A DNA stretch of 64,000 bases from Microbacterium foliorum (lineage in GTDB: Bacteria > Actinomycetota > Actinomycetes > Actinomycetales > Microbacteriaceae), in the NCBI RefSeq assembly GCF_003367705.1, contig NZ_CP031425.1:1922001-1986000 (forward strand). Direction: 5' to 3'. The translations under genes were made by a program, and so were the position numbers. Shown one piece after another: positions 33,731 through 42,062 of this stretch (its first letter is position 1; each line of letters starts with the position of its first letter). The notes beneath the pieces are model-generated. The model ran no database searches, was not told the DNA's origin, and saw nothing but the letters and a program-made list of their open reading frames with translations.

Positions 33731-34569
33731 CCGCCGCCCCCGTTGTACGACTGCACGAGGGCGGTGATGACCATGCCCCAGCCGTCGATGAGCAGGAACA
33801 GCAGGATCTTGAACGGCAGCGAGATCATCACCGGCGGCAGCATCATCATTCCCATCGACATCAGCGCGCTCGCGACCACCAGATCGATCACCAGGAACGG
33901 CACGAAGATGATAAAGCCGATGAGGAAGGCGGCACGCAGCTCGCTGATCATGAAGGCGGGCACGAGCGTCTGCAGCGGGATGCCGGACGGGTCGGTCGGA
34001 TTGTCCATCTGCGCGGCCCTGTGCATCAGCGCGATGTCCTCTTCGCGGGTGTACGACAGCATCCAGTCGCGCAGGGGCTCCTGGGCGAGTTCGAATGCGC
34101 GCCCGAAGTCGATCTGCCCGTCGGTGAACGGGCTCACGGCGACCGTGTTGATGTCGGTGAGCACCGGCCACATGATGAACAGGGTGAGGAACAGGCTGAG
34201 CCCCGCGAGCACCTGGTTCGGGGGGATCGAGGGCAGCGAGAGCGCGTTGCGGGTCAGCGCCAGCACGACGAAGATCTTCGTGAAGCTCGACATCATCAGC
34301 AGCAGGGCGGGGGCGACGCTGAGCACCGTGATGCCGAGCAGGGTCATGATGCTGTCGGACGGCGACCCGTTGATGCCGTTGATGGTCACGCCACCGCCGT
34401 CGCCGTCGCCGGTCTCGGTCGCGAGCAGCGCAGGGGCCGCATGCGCCCGGGTCACGTCGATCAGCACCAGCACGACGACCAGGCAGAGGGCGACGGCGAC
34501 CATCGGCCACAGCCGGGGCGCGCGGCGCGGCAGAGGCGCGGGCGGCACGGCAGCGGCGGATACGGGCAC
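33727..34569 (-). CDS. fliP: Flagellar export gate protein FliP
   Basis: A 280-residue FliP. The N-terminal hydrophobic segment around 13-37 is the usual signal-like sequence, then ITVLSVAPALLLMMSSFTKI, LALTRNALSLPSIPPNQVLA and the conserved DLVVASALMSMGMMMLPPVM toward the end. GTG 34569 is the start, with GGAG seven bases upstream. It is the first gene behind the FliA-type promoter at 34640-34669. Its leader carries two GGA-loop hairpins, so CsrA is a likely regulator (see separate entry). Confidence 0.96.
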   Translation of the reverse strand: MPVSAAAVPPAPLPRRAPRLWPMVAVALCLVVVLVLIDVTRAHAAPALLATETGDGDGGGVTINGINGSPSDSIMTLLGITVLSVAPALLLMMSSFTKIFVVLALTRNALSLPSIPPNQVLAGLSLFLTLFIMWPVLTDINTVAVSPFTDGQIDFGRAFELAQEPLRDWMLSYTREEDIALMHRAAQMDNPTDPSGIPLQTLVPAFMISELRAAFLIGFIIFVPFLVIDLVVASALMSMGMMMLPPVMISLPFKILLFLLIDGWGMVITALVQSYNGGGG

Positions 34570-34594
34570 GGCGGCACTCCGAAGGTGGGTGTCG

Positions 34595-34633
34595 TGGCCG
34601 ATCCGTAGCCAGGGGGCGAGCTATCCGTGCTCG
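34595..34633 (-). promoter_or_regulatory. Tandem GGA-loop hairpins in the fliP leader, candidate CsrA sites
   Basis: In the transcript direction, hairpin 1 (34633-34617) is CGAGC-ACGGAUA-GCUCG and hairpin 2 (34611-34595) is UGGCU-ACGGAUC-GGCCA. Both have 7-base loops with ACGGA. A third GGA, CGGAG, is the Shine-Dalgarno of fliP. The first hairpin starts 6 bases after the -10 element, so it is at or near the 5' end of the RNA. This is the arrangement CsrA uses to block ribosome access. Confidence 0.7.
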
Positions 34634-34639
34634 CTGTCG

Positions 34640-34669
34640 ACTATCGCGACGCGGGCCCGTGCCGGTAAC
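34640..34669 (-). promoter_or_regulatory. FliA-type promoter of fliP-fliQ-fliR-flhB-flhA-csrA
   Basis: Minus strand: GTTAC (34669-34665), 17 bases, GCGATAGT (34647-34640). It is placed between fliO and fliP, exactly at an operon boundary. Confidence 0.75.
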
Positions 34670-34706
34670 CCCTCACCGAAGAGGTCGTCATCGCGGCGGG
34701 TCGACG

Positions 34707-35147
34707 TCAGGCGACGGACTTCAGTGCGCGATCGACGATGTCGTTCTGCGCCGCGTCTGCCTCGTCCGCATCGCGCGCCGCCGGTTCGCTTCCGGTCTCC
34801 TCCTCGTCGACGAGGGGAGCCTCCTGCGTGTCGACGACGTTGATCCCGTGCTCGGTCACCCCGAGGACGTAGCGGATGCCGCCGAACTCGGCGACGACGA
34901 GCTGCGCCCTGGCGCCGATGCCGGATCTCGCGACGACCGTGATCTTCTCCTGGCGCGCACGAGGCTGCGTCGCGGTGCGTGTCGGCCGCAGCTCCGCGAG
35001 CCTGCTCAGGCGTTTCGGCAGGAGTCCGGACAGCGGACTGACACCCTTCGCCTGCGACTTCTGCAGACGACGGCTGAGGAAGAGCAGCAGCCCGAGCACG
35101 GCTCCGAGCGCGACGATCGCACGCAGCGCGACGAGGATGTCATCCAT
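34707..35147 (-). CDS. fliO: Flagellar biosynthesis protein FliO
   Basis: A 146-residue protein with one N-terminal membrane helix (LRAIVALGAVLGLLLFLSRR, about 8-27), a basic linker, then a small beta domain (ITVVARSGIGARAQLVVAEF, YVLGVTEHGINVVDT) matching the FliO fold. The C-terminus is acidic and variable. FliO assists FliP ring assembly in the membrane. It lies three bases after fliN and is the last gene of the flbD operon; the fliP promoter follows downstream. Confidence 0.88.
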   Translation of the reverse strand: MDDILVALRAIVALGAVLGLLLFLSRRLQKSQAKGVSPLSGLLPKRLSRLAELRPTRTATQPRARQEKITVVARSGIGARAQLVVAEFGGIRYVLGVTEHGINVVDTQEAPLVDEEETGSEPAARDADEADAAQNDIVDRALKSVA

Positions 35148-35150
35148 CGC

Positions 35151-35807
35151 TCAGACGCTCTCTGCGCCGTCGAGGATGCGCTCCACGCGGATCGCGAAGT
35201 CGCCGTCGGCGACCACCACGGTGCCGTGGCCGATCAGCCGGCCGTTCAGCATGATGTCGGCGGGTGAGCCCGCCGCGCGGTCGAGCTCGACGACGCGACC
35301 GGGTTCGAGCGACAGCACGTCGCGCACCGGCATCCGCGTGCGTCCGATCTCGACGACCAGCTCCATCTCGACGCCGGCGATGCGACTCAGCCGCTGCGGC
35401 CCGGGGGCGACGTCGGCCCGCGCCCCGTCGATCCGCACGGCGGCCCTGGCCACGACGCTGCCCGCGGCGTCGACCATGTCGAACACCTGGGTGCCCGCAT
35501 CGGTGAACACCTCGGCGGCATCGACCACCTCGCCCCCGCCCAGCGATCCACTGCCCAGCACGGCCACGGCGGCCTCGAACACCGGATGCAGGCGATCGGC
35601 GAGCGGCGCGGTCTTCGAGCCGTCCTCGAGCTGCGAGGGATCGACCACCTGGATCGCCAGGCGGGCGCCCGGGCTGCCGGCGAACGACACGACGACCGCA
35701 TCGCCGGAGGCACCGGGATCGGTGGACGGCGCGGGGATGACCGGGAACGCGAACGGCAGCCTGCCGGCTATCGCGGCGGCGACGGCGGTGGCGTGGAAGG
35801 TGCTCAT
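35151..35807 (-). CDS. fliN: Flagellar switch protein FliN
   Basis: A 218-residue FliN/FliY-type protein. The C-terminal SpoA domain (about 140-212) shows VEMELVVEIGRTRMPVRDVL, SLEPGRVVELDRAAGSPADI and IGHGTVVVADGDFAIRVERI. The first 135 residues are an extension longer than E. coli FliN (137 residues in all), weakly recalling the CheC-like part of FliY but without clear phosphatase motifs. It forms the C-ring of the motor with FliM and FliG. Its ATG overlaps the fliM stop by one base (TGATG). Confidence 0.93.
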   Translation of the reverse strand: MSTFHATAVAAAIAGRLPFAFPVIPAPSTDPGASGDAVVVSFAGSPGARLAIQVVDPSQLEDGSKTAPLADRLHPVFEAAVAVLGSGSLGGGEVVDAAEVFTDAGTQVFDMVDAAGSVVARAAVRIDGARADVAPGPQRLSRIAGVEMELVVEIGRTRMPVRDVLSLEPGRVVELDRAAGSPADIMLNGRLIGHGTVVVADGDFAIRVERILDGAESV

Positions 35808-36748
35808 CAGTGGGTCTCCTCGGAGGTGCTCGTGATCATGCAGGTGAGGCGGGAGCCCCTGCTGCCCGGTGTGGCGAGGCCGATCGGCGTCTGCCCTGCC
35901 ACGAGTTCGTATGGCCGCGTCTCGGGGTGCGGCAGTCGCAGGAGGTCTCCCGGAGCGAGATCGAGGATCTCGCCGGCGCCGATCGTGAGCGGCGCCAGGC
36001 GCAGCGTGATGCCCATCGGCGTGCTGCGGACCTGCTCGAGGGTCTGCCCCGCCGAGTGTGCGGGATCGGCATCCGAGCCCGTTGCCGCGAGGCGGTCCAC
36101 GACCGCGGAGGCCGGGAGCATGACCGTCGCGCTCGTCTCGGAGTCGCCCAGCCGCATCGTGAAGCGCGCGACGATGACCGCGGCCGTCGCGGCGACGACC
36201 TGGAGGTACTGCGGGTTGTAGTGCACCGCGCTGAACCGCGGAGCTCCCGGCAGCAGCGCGTCCAGGCTCGTGTGCAGGTGCTCGAAGGTGCCCTCCATGA
36301 GGTTGCGCACCAGCGCGAGTTCGATCGGGGTGAAGGTGCGGGGCTCGGGCAGCGCCGTGCTGCGGCCGCCCATCATCTGCACGACCCACAGCAGTGCGCC
36401 GTCGAGACCGAACTGCACCACGCAGGGCTCGTCGCGGTCGACGAACGAGCCCGCCACCATCGCCGTGGTGGTCGGCAGGGTGTCCGAGTACTCCTCGTAG
36501 CTGATCAGCTCGACGCGATCGAACGCGAGGTGCGCACGCACCCGGATCTTGTCGGTCAGCTGCGACGACCACAGGCGGGCGAAGGCCTCGAACGCGGCCT
36601 CGAGGTGCCGGGTGCTCTCGCGCCCGAGCTGTGCGGGACGCCCGAAGTCGTACGCGGGGTGGTGCACGGCGGGTTCCGCGTGCACGGCGGACGCGCTCAC
36701 GGCATCCCTGTGCCTGCCCTCGACGGCCGTCTCGGCGGTGATGCTCAT
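35807..36748 (-). CDS. fliM: Flagellar switch protein FliM
   Basis: A 313-residue FliM. The middle domain is seen in YDFGRPAQLGRESTRHLEAA, GAPRFSAVHYNPQYLQVVAA and the C-terminal SpoA domain in APLTIGAGEILDLAPGDLLR. The usual N-terminal CheY-binding EIDAL motif is not evident; the first 30 residues read instead as an Ala/His-rich stretch. Since no chemotaxis genes are present in the window either, motor control by CheY-P cannot be confirmed from this region. Confidence 0.94.
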   Translation of the reverse strand: MSITAETAVEGRHRDAVSASAVHAEPAVHHPAYDFGRPAQLGRESTRHLEAAFEAFARLWSSQLTDKIRVRAHLAFDRVELISYEEYSDTLPTTTAMVAGSFVDRDEPCVVQFGLDGALLWVVQMMGGRSTALPEPRTFTPIELALVRNLMEGTFEHLHTSLDALLPGAPRFSAVHYNPQYLQVVAATAAVIVARFTMRLGDSETSATVMLPASAVVDRLAATGSDADPAHSAGQTLEQVRSTPMGITLRLAPLTIGAGEILDLAPGDLLRLPHPETRPYELVAGQTPIGLATPGSRGSRLTCMITSTSEETH

Positions 36749-36754
36749 ATCTCC

Positions 36755-37564
36755 TCAGTCCTTCGATGCGGCAGCGATGGCGGGGATCAGCGCCCGCACC
36801 TGCTCGGCCTCGGTCGATTCCACGACGATGTCGACGCGACGGTTGCTCGCCAGCGCCTGCGGGCTGTCTCCCTGCGCGATGGGACGGGTGTCGGAGTATG
36901 CCGTCGCCTTCACCCTCGGCCCCCCGATGCCCTCGTGCTCGACGAGGAACCGCGCGACCTGGGTCGCCCGACCGCCCGACAGCTCCCAGTTGGTGGGGAA
37001 CGGCAGCGCCGAGACGCGATGGTCGGCATGCCCCTCGACGCTGACCTGGTTGTCGACCGTGGTGAGGACGTCGCCGATCGCGTCGAGCACGGAGTCGGCC
37101 TTGGCCGAGAGCGCTGTGCTGTTGTCGGCGAAGAAGGTCTCGGCGCCGACGAGACCGACCTGCAGGCCGCGGTCATCGATGACGAACTGCACGGTGTCCT
37201 GCAGACCCTGCGTGGCCAGGGAGGCGGTCATCCTGTCACGCAGCTCTTCGAGCGACTCGAATTCGGCCTCGGCCCTGGCCGCGAGGTCGACCACCCCGTC
37301 GTCGTCCTGCAGCTCCTCGGGGACGACGACGCCCTCGGCGGTGTCCGCTCCCCCCTCGGTGCTCTCCTGTCCGAACCCGGTCGCCAGGCTGTTGGCCAGG
37401 AGCTCGAACTTCGTCTTGTCGACGTTCGACACCGCGAACAGGACGATGAACAGGCACATCAGCACCGTCACCATGTCGGCGTACGAGACCGCCCAGCGCT
37501 CGTCGGGCTCGTCGTGCGCGTCGTCGTCGTGCCCGCGCCCGCGTGCCCGCCGGGCCACGCTCAT
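36755..37564 (-). CDS. motB: Flagellar stator protein MotB
   Basis: A 269-residue MotB. After an acidic/His-rich N-terminus, AVSYADMVTVLMCLFIVLFA holds the single membrane helix with the proton-binding Asp at residue 30. The C-terminal OmpA-like peptidoglycan-binding domain (about 140-262) includes VEGHADHRVS and LSGGRATQVARFLVE. It anchors the stator to the cell wall. Its ATG overlaps the motA stop (ATGA). Confidence 0.95.
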   Translation of the reverse strand: MSVARRARGRGHDDDAHDEPDERWAVSYADMVTVLMCLFIVLFAVSNVDKTKFELLANSLATGFGQESTEGGADTAEGVVVPEELQDDDGVVDLAARAEAEFESLEELRDRMTASLATQGLQDTVQFVIDDRGLQVGLVGAETFFADNSTALSAKADSVLDAIGDVLTTVDNQVSVEGHADHRVSALPFPTNWELSGGRATQVARFLVEHEGIGGPRVKATAYSDTRPIAQGDSPQALASNRRVDIVVESTEAEQVRALIPAIAAASKD

Positions 37565-38361
37565 CGGGCCTCCTCGGCGGCCGGTGTCTGCTCGCGCTTC
37601 TGCTTCTTCGTCTTCGGCTTGACGGTCGAGAGCGCCTCGAGCCGCTCCTGCAGCAGGTGCGGAGCGCTTCCGGCCTGGATCGCCAGCATGCCCTCGGAGA
37701 CGAGGGTCATGCGCTCGAGCTCCACCGCCCCGATCCGGCCGAGGCGGCCGGAGATCGGGTTCCAGATGAAGTTCGCCGACAGGAGTCCCCAGAGCGTCGC
37801 GACGAATGCCGCGGCGATCATGGGCCCGAGGTGGTCGGGCTCGTCGAGCTTCTCGAGCACGTGGGTGAGGGAGACGACGGTGCCGACGATGCCGATGGTC
37901 GGCGCGTATCCGCCCAGGGAACCGAAGAACTTGGACGCGACGCGGTTGCGCGACGCGGTCGCAGCGATCTCATCATCCATCACCGTCTGCAGATCCTCGG
38001 CGTCGGTGCCGTCGGCGAGGGCCTGCAGCGCCTGTCGGGTGAAGGCATCGGGGGCGCTGTCGAGCTCCTGCTCGAGCGCGAGCAGCCCCTCGCCGCGTGC
38101 CTTCTCGGCATACCCGACCAGGAACGGGATCACGGCCTCGGGGGTCATCTTCGGACCGCGGACCATGCGTCCGAGGCTCTGCACCGCGAGGATCGTGTCG
38201 CGCAGGGTGTGGCTGGCGATGCCGACGCCGATCGTCGAACCGAGCACGAGGATCATCGGGGCGGGGATGAGCAGAGCCTCGAAGCTCGCGCCCTCCATCG
38301 TGATCATCGCGACCAGCGCGCCGAAGGCGAGGACGACGCCGATGAGGAATGCGGGATCCAC
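37561..38361 (-). CDS. motA: Flagellar stator protein MotA
   Basis: A 266-residue MotA with four membrane helices: VDPAFLIGVVLAFGALVAMI, LLIPAPMILVLGSTIGVGIA, GYAPTIGIVGTVVSLTHVLE and GPMIAAAFVATLWGLLSANF. The cytoplasmic loop contains LLALEQELDSAPDAFTRQAL, and the torque-loop charged residues are kept. GTG 38361 is the start, two bases after the flbD stop. It has a basic Lys/Arg C-terminal tail. Confidence 0.95.
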   Translation of the reverse strand: MDPAFLIGVVLAFGALVAMITMEGASFEALLIPAPMILVLGSTIGVGIASHTLRDTILAVQSLGRMVRGPKMTPEAVIPFLVGYAEKARGEGLLALEQELDSAPDAFTRQALQALADGTDAEDLQTVMDDEIAATASRNRVASKFFGSLGGYAPTIGIVGTVVSLTHVLEKLDEPDHLGPMIAAAFVATLWGLLSANFIWNPISGRLGRIGAVELERMTLVSEGMLAIQAGSAPHLLQERLEALSTVKPKTKKQKREQTPAAEEAR

Positions 38362-38363
38362 GA

Positions 38364-38594
38364 TCAGATCCGATCCTGTGCGACGAGCGGGCCGGCGGTC
38401 AGGGACTGCGCCGCTCCGAGGACGCGCGCCCGGTACGAGACGATGCGCTCGATGACCTCGTCGAGGGACTCCACGACGACATGCACCTTGCCGTCGACCA
38501 TGTGCAGGGTCGTGTCGGGAGACGAGAGGATGCGCTCGATCAGGTCCGGGTTCACCGCGAACCGCGTGCGGTCGAGGCGGGTGACGATGATCAT
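38364..38594 (-). CDS. flbD: FlbD family flagellar protein
   Basis: A 76-residue protein: MIIVTRLDRTRFAVNPDLIE, TTLHMVDGKVHVVVESLDEV, then a helical tail, matching the small FlbD (SwrD-like) family encoded before motA or between flgE and motA in Gram-positive flagellar operons. In Bacillus the homologue SwrD raises motor torque. It is the first gene behind the FliA-type promoter at 38635-38664, with CGGAG seven bases before the ATG. Confidence 0.88.
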   Translation of the reverse strand: MIIVTRLDRTRFAVNPDLIERILSSPDTTLHMVDGKVHVVVESLDEVIERIVSYRARVLGAAQSLTAGPLVAQDRI

Positions 38595-38634
38595 CGAGGG
38601 GCTCCGGGCGTCGGGCGAGTGGGAGGTCCGCCCG

Positions 38635-38664
38635 ACTATCGCGACGCTGCGCGAGCCGGGTAAC
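38635..38664 (-). promoter_or_regulatory. FliA-type promoter of flbD-motA-motB-fliM-fliN-fliO
   Basis: Minus strand: GTTAC (38664-38660), 17 bases, GCGATAGT (38642-38635). The 40-base leader can form GGGCG...CGCCC with GGA at the stem-loop edge, a weaker CsrA candidate than at fliP, fliH or flgB. Confidence 0.75.
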
Positions 38665-38703
38665 CGGCGTGCGTATCTGCGATGCCGGATGCGGCGGTGT
38701 GAT

Positions 38704-38954
38704 GCCGCGGTCGGCCGTGCCGTCTGCAGGACCACGGGACGTCTGCAGGACCATCCCGGCCGTCCGGTCCGGCATCCGTGCGCCGATCCTGCACACGGAC
38801 ACCGCCTACGGACGACGGACGCCACGGTCGGCCGCACCGTCTGCAGGACCACGGCACGTCTGCAGGACCATCCCGGCCGTCCGGTCCGGCATCCGTGCGT
38901 CGATCCTGCACACGGACACCGCCTAAGGACACCGCACACGGACACCGCCTCGGG
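38704..38954. repeat. 117-bp tandem repeat (minisatellite) between flgE and flbD
   Basis: Two copies of a unit of about 117 bases (38704-38820 and 38821-38937) differ at only a few positions, followed by a partial third piece. Each unit holds two GTCTGCAGGACCA elements and one ACACGGACACCGCCT element, the latter seen again at 38936-38950. This fills most of the 395-base non-coding stretch between the flgE terminator and the flbD promoter. The overlapping open frames read as repeats and are not genes. Confidence 0.85.
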
Positions 38955-38979
38955 ACCCGAGGACCGGGACCCGAGGCGG
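38945..38979 (-). terminator. Terminator after flgE
   Basis: A 10-bp perfect inverted repeat, CCGCCTCGGG (38945-38954) with CCCGAGGCGG (38970-38979), lies 11 bases after the flgE stop in the direction of transcription and closes the fliH-flgE operon. Confidence 0.65.
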
Positions 38980-38989
38980 TGGCACGACC

Positions 38990-40156
38990 TCAGCGCTTCA
39001 GCTGCGTGAGCTCCTGCAGCACCTCGTCGCTGGTGGTGATGATGCGGGCGTTCGCCTGGAACCCGCGCTGCGCGACGATGAGGTTCGTGAACTCCTGCGA
39101 CAGGTCCACGTTGCTCATCTCGAGAGCGCCCGAGACCAGATCGCCGAATCCCGCGTCTCCCGGCTCCCCCACCCGTGCTCCGCCCGAGTTCACCGAGACC
39201 CGGTAGGCCGTGCCGCCGGCCTTCTCGAGTCCCTCGGGGTTGGCGAAGGTCGCCATCGCGATCTTGCCGAGAGTCTGGGTCGCTCCGTTGCTGAAGGTGC
39301 CGACGATGGACCCGTCGCCGGTGATGCTGTACGACTTCAGCGTGCCGGCCGCCGCACCGTTCTGCTCCGAGACGGCGACGGTCGACAGATCGGCGTAGCC
39401 GGTGACGGCACCGAGGTCGACGGTCACGGCTCCGGCGACGAGAGTGAGACCGGGGGCGGTCTGCACACCGTCGGTGAACGAGAGCGCACCCGTGGCACCG
39501 CTGGCGGGATCCGTGACATCCCAGCCGGTGGCGGTCCTCGTGAACGTCAGGCTCAGGGTCGTGGGGGTGCCCTGCGCGTCATAGACCTTGACGTCGCGCA
39601 CGAGTTCGTCGCCGACCGCTGCGGTCGAGGGCAGGTTGCCGGTGACGGATGCCGTCGTCGTGGCCCGCGCCGGTGCCACCGCATCGAGGGGAAGAACGAT
39701 GTTGCCTGTGGCCTGGCCGGTGTTCACGACGCCGTCCTGCGCCGACCAGCCCTGCACGACCGCGCCGTCGGCGGTGACCATCTTGCCCGTGGGGTCGAAC
39801 GAGAAGGCGCCGGCGCGGGTGTACAGGGTCTCCCCTCCGGCACGCACCGCGAAGAATCCGTCGCCGGAGATCATCAGATCCCCTCCGCGCCCCGTCGCCT
39901 GCGCGGAGCCCTGCGCGAAGTTCGTGCGGACCCCGGCGACCTGCACGCCGAGTCCGACCTGGGCCGGGTTGCGGCCGCCGACCTCGTCGTCGGGGATGCC
40001 GGGGTTGCCGACGAGCTGAGACAGGGAGTCCTGGAACAGCACCGAGGATCCCTTGAACCCGGCGGTGTTGACGTTGGCGATGTTGTTGCCCGTGACATCG
40101 AGCATGGTCTGGTGCGAGCGGAGTCCGGAGATGCCGGAGTAGAGCGAGCGGAGCAT
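38990..40156 (-). CDS. flgE: Flagellar hook protein FlgE
   Basis: A 388-residue hook protein. MLRSLYSGISGLRSHQTMLD with TGNNIANVNTAGFKGSSVLF at about 22-41 is the rod-hook N-terminal signature, GGDLMISGDGFFAVRAGGET is the FlgE/F/G core, and NVDLSQEFTNLIVAQRGFQA ends the protein. It is the only hook-type gene here; no flgF or flgG is present. It follows flgD by 31 bases and is the last gene of its operon. Confidence 0.95.
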   Translation of the reverse strand: MLRSLYSGISGLRSHQTMLDVTGNNIANVNTAGFKGSSVLFQDSLSQLVGNPGIPDDEVGGRNPAQVGLGVQVAGVRTNFAQGSAQATGRGGDLMISGDGFFAVRAGGETLYTRAGAFSFDPTGKMVTADGAVVQGWSAQDGVVNTGQATGNIVLPLDAVAPARATTTASVTGNLPSTAAVGDELVRDVKVYDAQGTPTTLSLTFTRTATGWDVTDPASGATGALSFTDGVQTAPGLTLVAGAVTVDLGAVTGYADLSTVAVSEQNGAAAGTLKSYSITGDGSIVGTFSNGATQTLGKIAMATFANPEGLEKAGGTAYRVSVNSGGARVGEPGDAGFGDLVSGALEMSNVDLSQEFTNLIVAQRGFQANARIITTSDEVLQELTQLKR

Positions 40157-40187
40157 GGGGGTTCTCTCTTCCTGTGGGAGATGGAGA

Positions 40188-40637
40188 TCAGAGGGCGGCC
40201 GGGGCGGGAGCCGCGGGGGTGGTCGGGGTGGTGACGCCGGTGATGGCGTCGAGAGCGACGGTCTTGTCGCCGATCGTCACCTGCGGGATGGGGCCGTCGA
40301 ACGACACCTTGGTGACGATGCCGGAGACGGTCACGCCCTCGGCATCCTTGTAGCTGGCCTGCTGGCCGATGAGCGCGCTCGCCGCCTGTCGCATGTTCAG
40401 GGCGAACGCCTCGGCACCGCTGTCGGCGAGGGCCGTGAGCTGCTCCATCATGGCGAGCTGGGTGGTCTGCGAGATCATCTCGTTCGTGTCCATCGGGCTC
40501 GAGGGGTCCTGATGGGTGAGCTGGGTGACGAGCAGTTTGAGGAACACCTCGCCGTCCAGCACCTGCTTGCGTGCGGCGGGATCGGTGGTGCTGCCGGTGT
40601 GGATGGTGCTCGGGGCGCCCACGGCGTCGACGGTCAT
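40188..40637 (-). CDS. flgD: Flagellar hook capping protein FlgD
   Basis: A 149-residue FlgD, short compared with about 230 residues in E. coli. It keeps the conserved N-terminal block GEVFLKLLVTQLTHQDPSSP and MDTNEMISQTTQLAMMEQL at about 29-67, then a small beta part with VSGIVTKVSFDGPIPQVTIG and a Pro/Ala-rich tail. It caps the growing hook and is replaced by FlgK. The C-terminal Tudor-like domain of larger FlgD proteins is missing, as in many Gram-positive forms. Confidence 0.93.
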   Translation of the reverse strand: MTVDAVGAPSTIHTGSTTDPAARKQVLDGEVFLKLLVTQLTHQDPSSPMDTNEMISQTTQLAMMEQLTALADSGAEAFALNMRQAASALIGQQASYKDAEGVTVSGIVTKVSFDGPIPQVTIGDKTVALDAITGVTTPTTPAAPAPAAL

Positions 40638-40646
40638 GTGGTCCTC

Positions 40647-42062
40647 TCAGGCGAAGATGTCGAGACCCGCGCCGGCGGCGGTGGTCATGGTCGGTATGAA
40701 TCCGGGCGCGGGCCCACCGGGGTCGGATTCCGGATGCTGTCGCGGTCGCCCCTCGCGCTCACTCGCGCTCGGGTCGCCGGCCGCTCCCCCGGCTCCCGGC
40801 TGGCCTCCGCGGTCCGCGGGCGACTCGGCACCCGCGCCGACACCCACGTTGAGGGTGGCGTGGGGCATGACACCGGCCAGGTCCCGCCGCAGGTCGACGA
40901 GCATGCTCCGCAGAGCCTCTCGTCCGATCTCGGTCGCGCCGCTGAGCTCGACCTGCACGTCACCCGATGCGCTGATGTGCGCGCGGAGGGTGACGGGTCC
41001 GAGGCTGTCGGGGTTCACCGTGAGGGTCAGCTGGTGTGTGCCCGCGGGGCGTTGGGCGATGCTCACGACGACCGGCGACACCTGGGCCGCCACAGCCCGT
41101 GTCGCGGCGGCCGCCGCATCGGGGGCGGCGGCAGGTGTCGTCGGGGTCACGGCAGCGAGTGCCGGGGCGGCGGTCGGCATCGCCGAGGCGGAGGGCTGAG
41201 CGCGCTCGACGGTGACGTCGGGGGCGGCATCCGTGGCTCCCGATGTGCCGGACGACGCCGCAGCGCGGGAGAGAACCGCCGAATCGACGGCGGCGTCAGC
41301 GGTGGAGGCAGCGGCGTCGACTGCGGTCGAGACAGCGGCAGCAGCGGTGCCGCCGGGAGCCGTGACGGAGACGGAGGGTGCGACCCCGGCCGGAGCTGCG
41401 GGCGGCATCGCCGCCTCCGCCGAGAGGAGTGACGGCCCCGACGGCATGGCCGCGGTGTCCGATCCTGCTGCGGCCCGCGGGCTCCCCCCCTCGCCCGCAC
41501 CGGTGAGCGCGCGAGTGCCGATCGTGGTCGCCGTGCCGATCCCCGTCGCGTTCCCGGTCGTCGCGGGCGTACCCGTGCCGGTCGCGGCTGCCGCCCCAGC
41601 CGTCTCCGCAGCGCCCGTCGTCGGGTCTGTCGTGTCGGGGCCGGTCGGCGAGAGCGGATTCGCCGGCGTCGGCGACACCGACCGATCGCCGCCATCCGTC
41701 CCAGGGAGCGTCGGCGCTGCCACCGCCTCGTCGCCCGTCGCCGTGGCGCCGACGGCGGACGTGGTCGCGGCGTCGGCCGAGGAACCTCGCTGTGCCGCCT
41801 GCTGCAGCATCAGCGCGGCCGTCGTGTCCGCAACGATCGCCAGCGGATCCGCGGAGTCGGTCTCGGTCTCGGCCTCGGTCTCGGTGACTCCCCCGCTCGA
41901 CGCATCGTCCCCTCGGGGGCGGAAGTGCGATTCGCAGAGGCGGAGGTCCTGATCGGAGAGCATCGAGGCGAAGAGCACGGCCGAGTCGCCGGTGGCGCGA
42001 CCTCCGACCTCCCGGTCGGGGGCGGCCGCCGACACCGGTCCGAGCAGGCTCACGGCGCTCAT
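40647..42062 (-). CDS. fliK: Flagellar hook-length control protein FliK
   Basis: A 471-residue FliK. About the first 330 residues are low-complexity Ala/Thr/Pro/Gly sequence, a flexible ruler-like part. The C-terminal Flg_hook domain (about 345-430) is clear: SIAQRPAGTHQLTLTVNPDS, LGPVTLRAHISASGDVQVEL. FliK measures hook length and triggers the FlhB switch. Its start overlaps the stop of the small upstream gene. Confidence 0.9.
   Translation of the reverse strand: MSAVSLLGPVSAAAPDREVGGRATGDSAVLFASMLSDQDLRLCESHFRPRGDDASSGGVTETEAETETDSADPLAIVADTTAALMLQQAAQRGSSADAATTSAVGATATGDEAVAAPTLPGTDGGDRSVSPTPANPLSPTGPDTTDPTTGAAETAGAAAATGTGTPATTGNATGIGTATTIGTRALTGAGEGGSPRAAAGSDTAAMPSGPSLLSAEAAMPPAAPAGVAPSVSVTAPGGTAAAAVSTAVDAAASTADAAVDSAVLSRAAASSGTSGATDAAPDVTVERAQPSASAMPTAAPALAAVTPTTPAAAPDAAAAATRAVAAQVSPVVVSIAQRPAGTHQLTLTVNPDSLGPVTLRAHISASGDVQVELSGATEIGREALRSMLVDLRRDLAGVMPHATLNVGVGAGAESPADRGGQPGAGGAAGDPSASEREGRPRQHPESDPGGPAPGFIPTMTTAAGAGLDIFA

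Noticed and set aside
35810..38455. Long plus-strand open frame opposite fliM, motB and motA
   Set aside because: Same reasons: it crosses gene borders of real flagellar genes and has no protein-like pattern.
38364..38945. Upstream extension of flbD through the minisatellite
   Set aside because: The extension translates the tandem repeat and crosses the FliA-type promoter. FlbD proteins start at MIIVTR.
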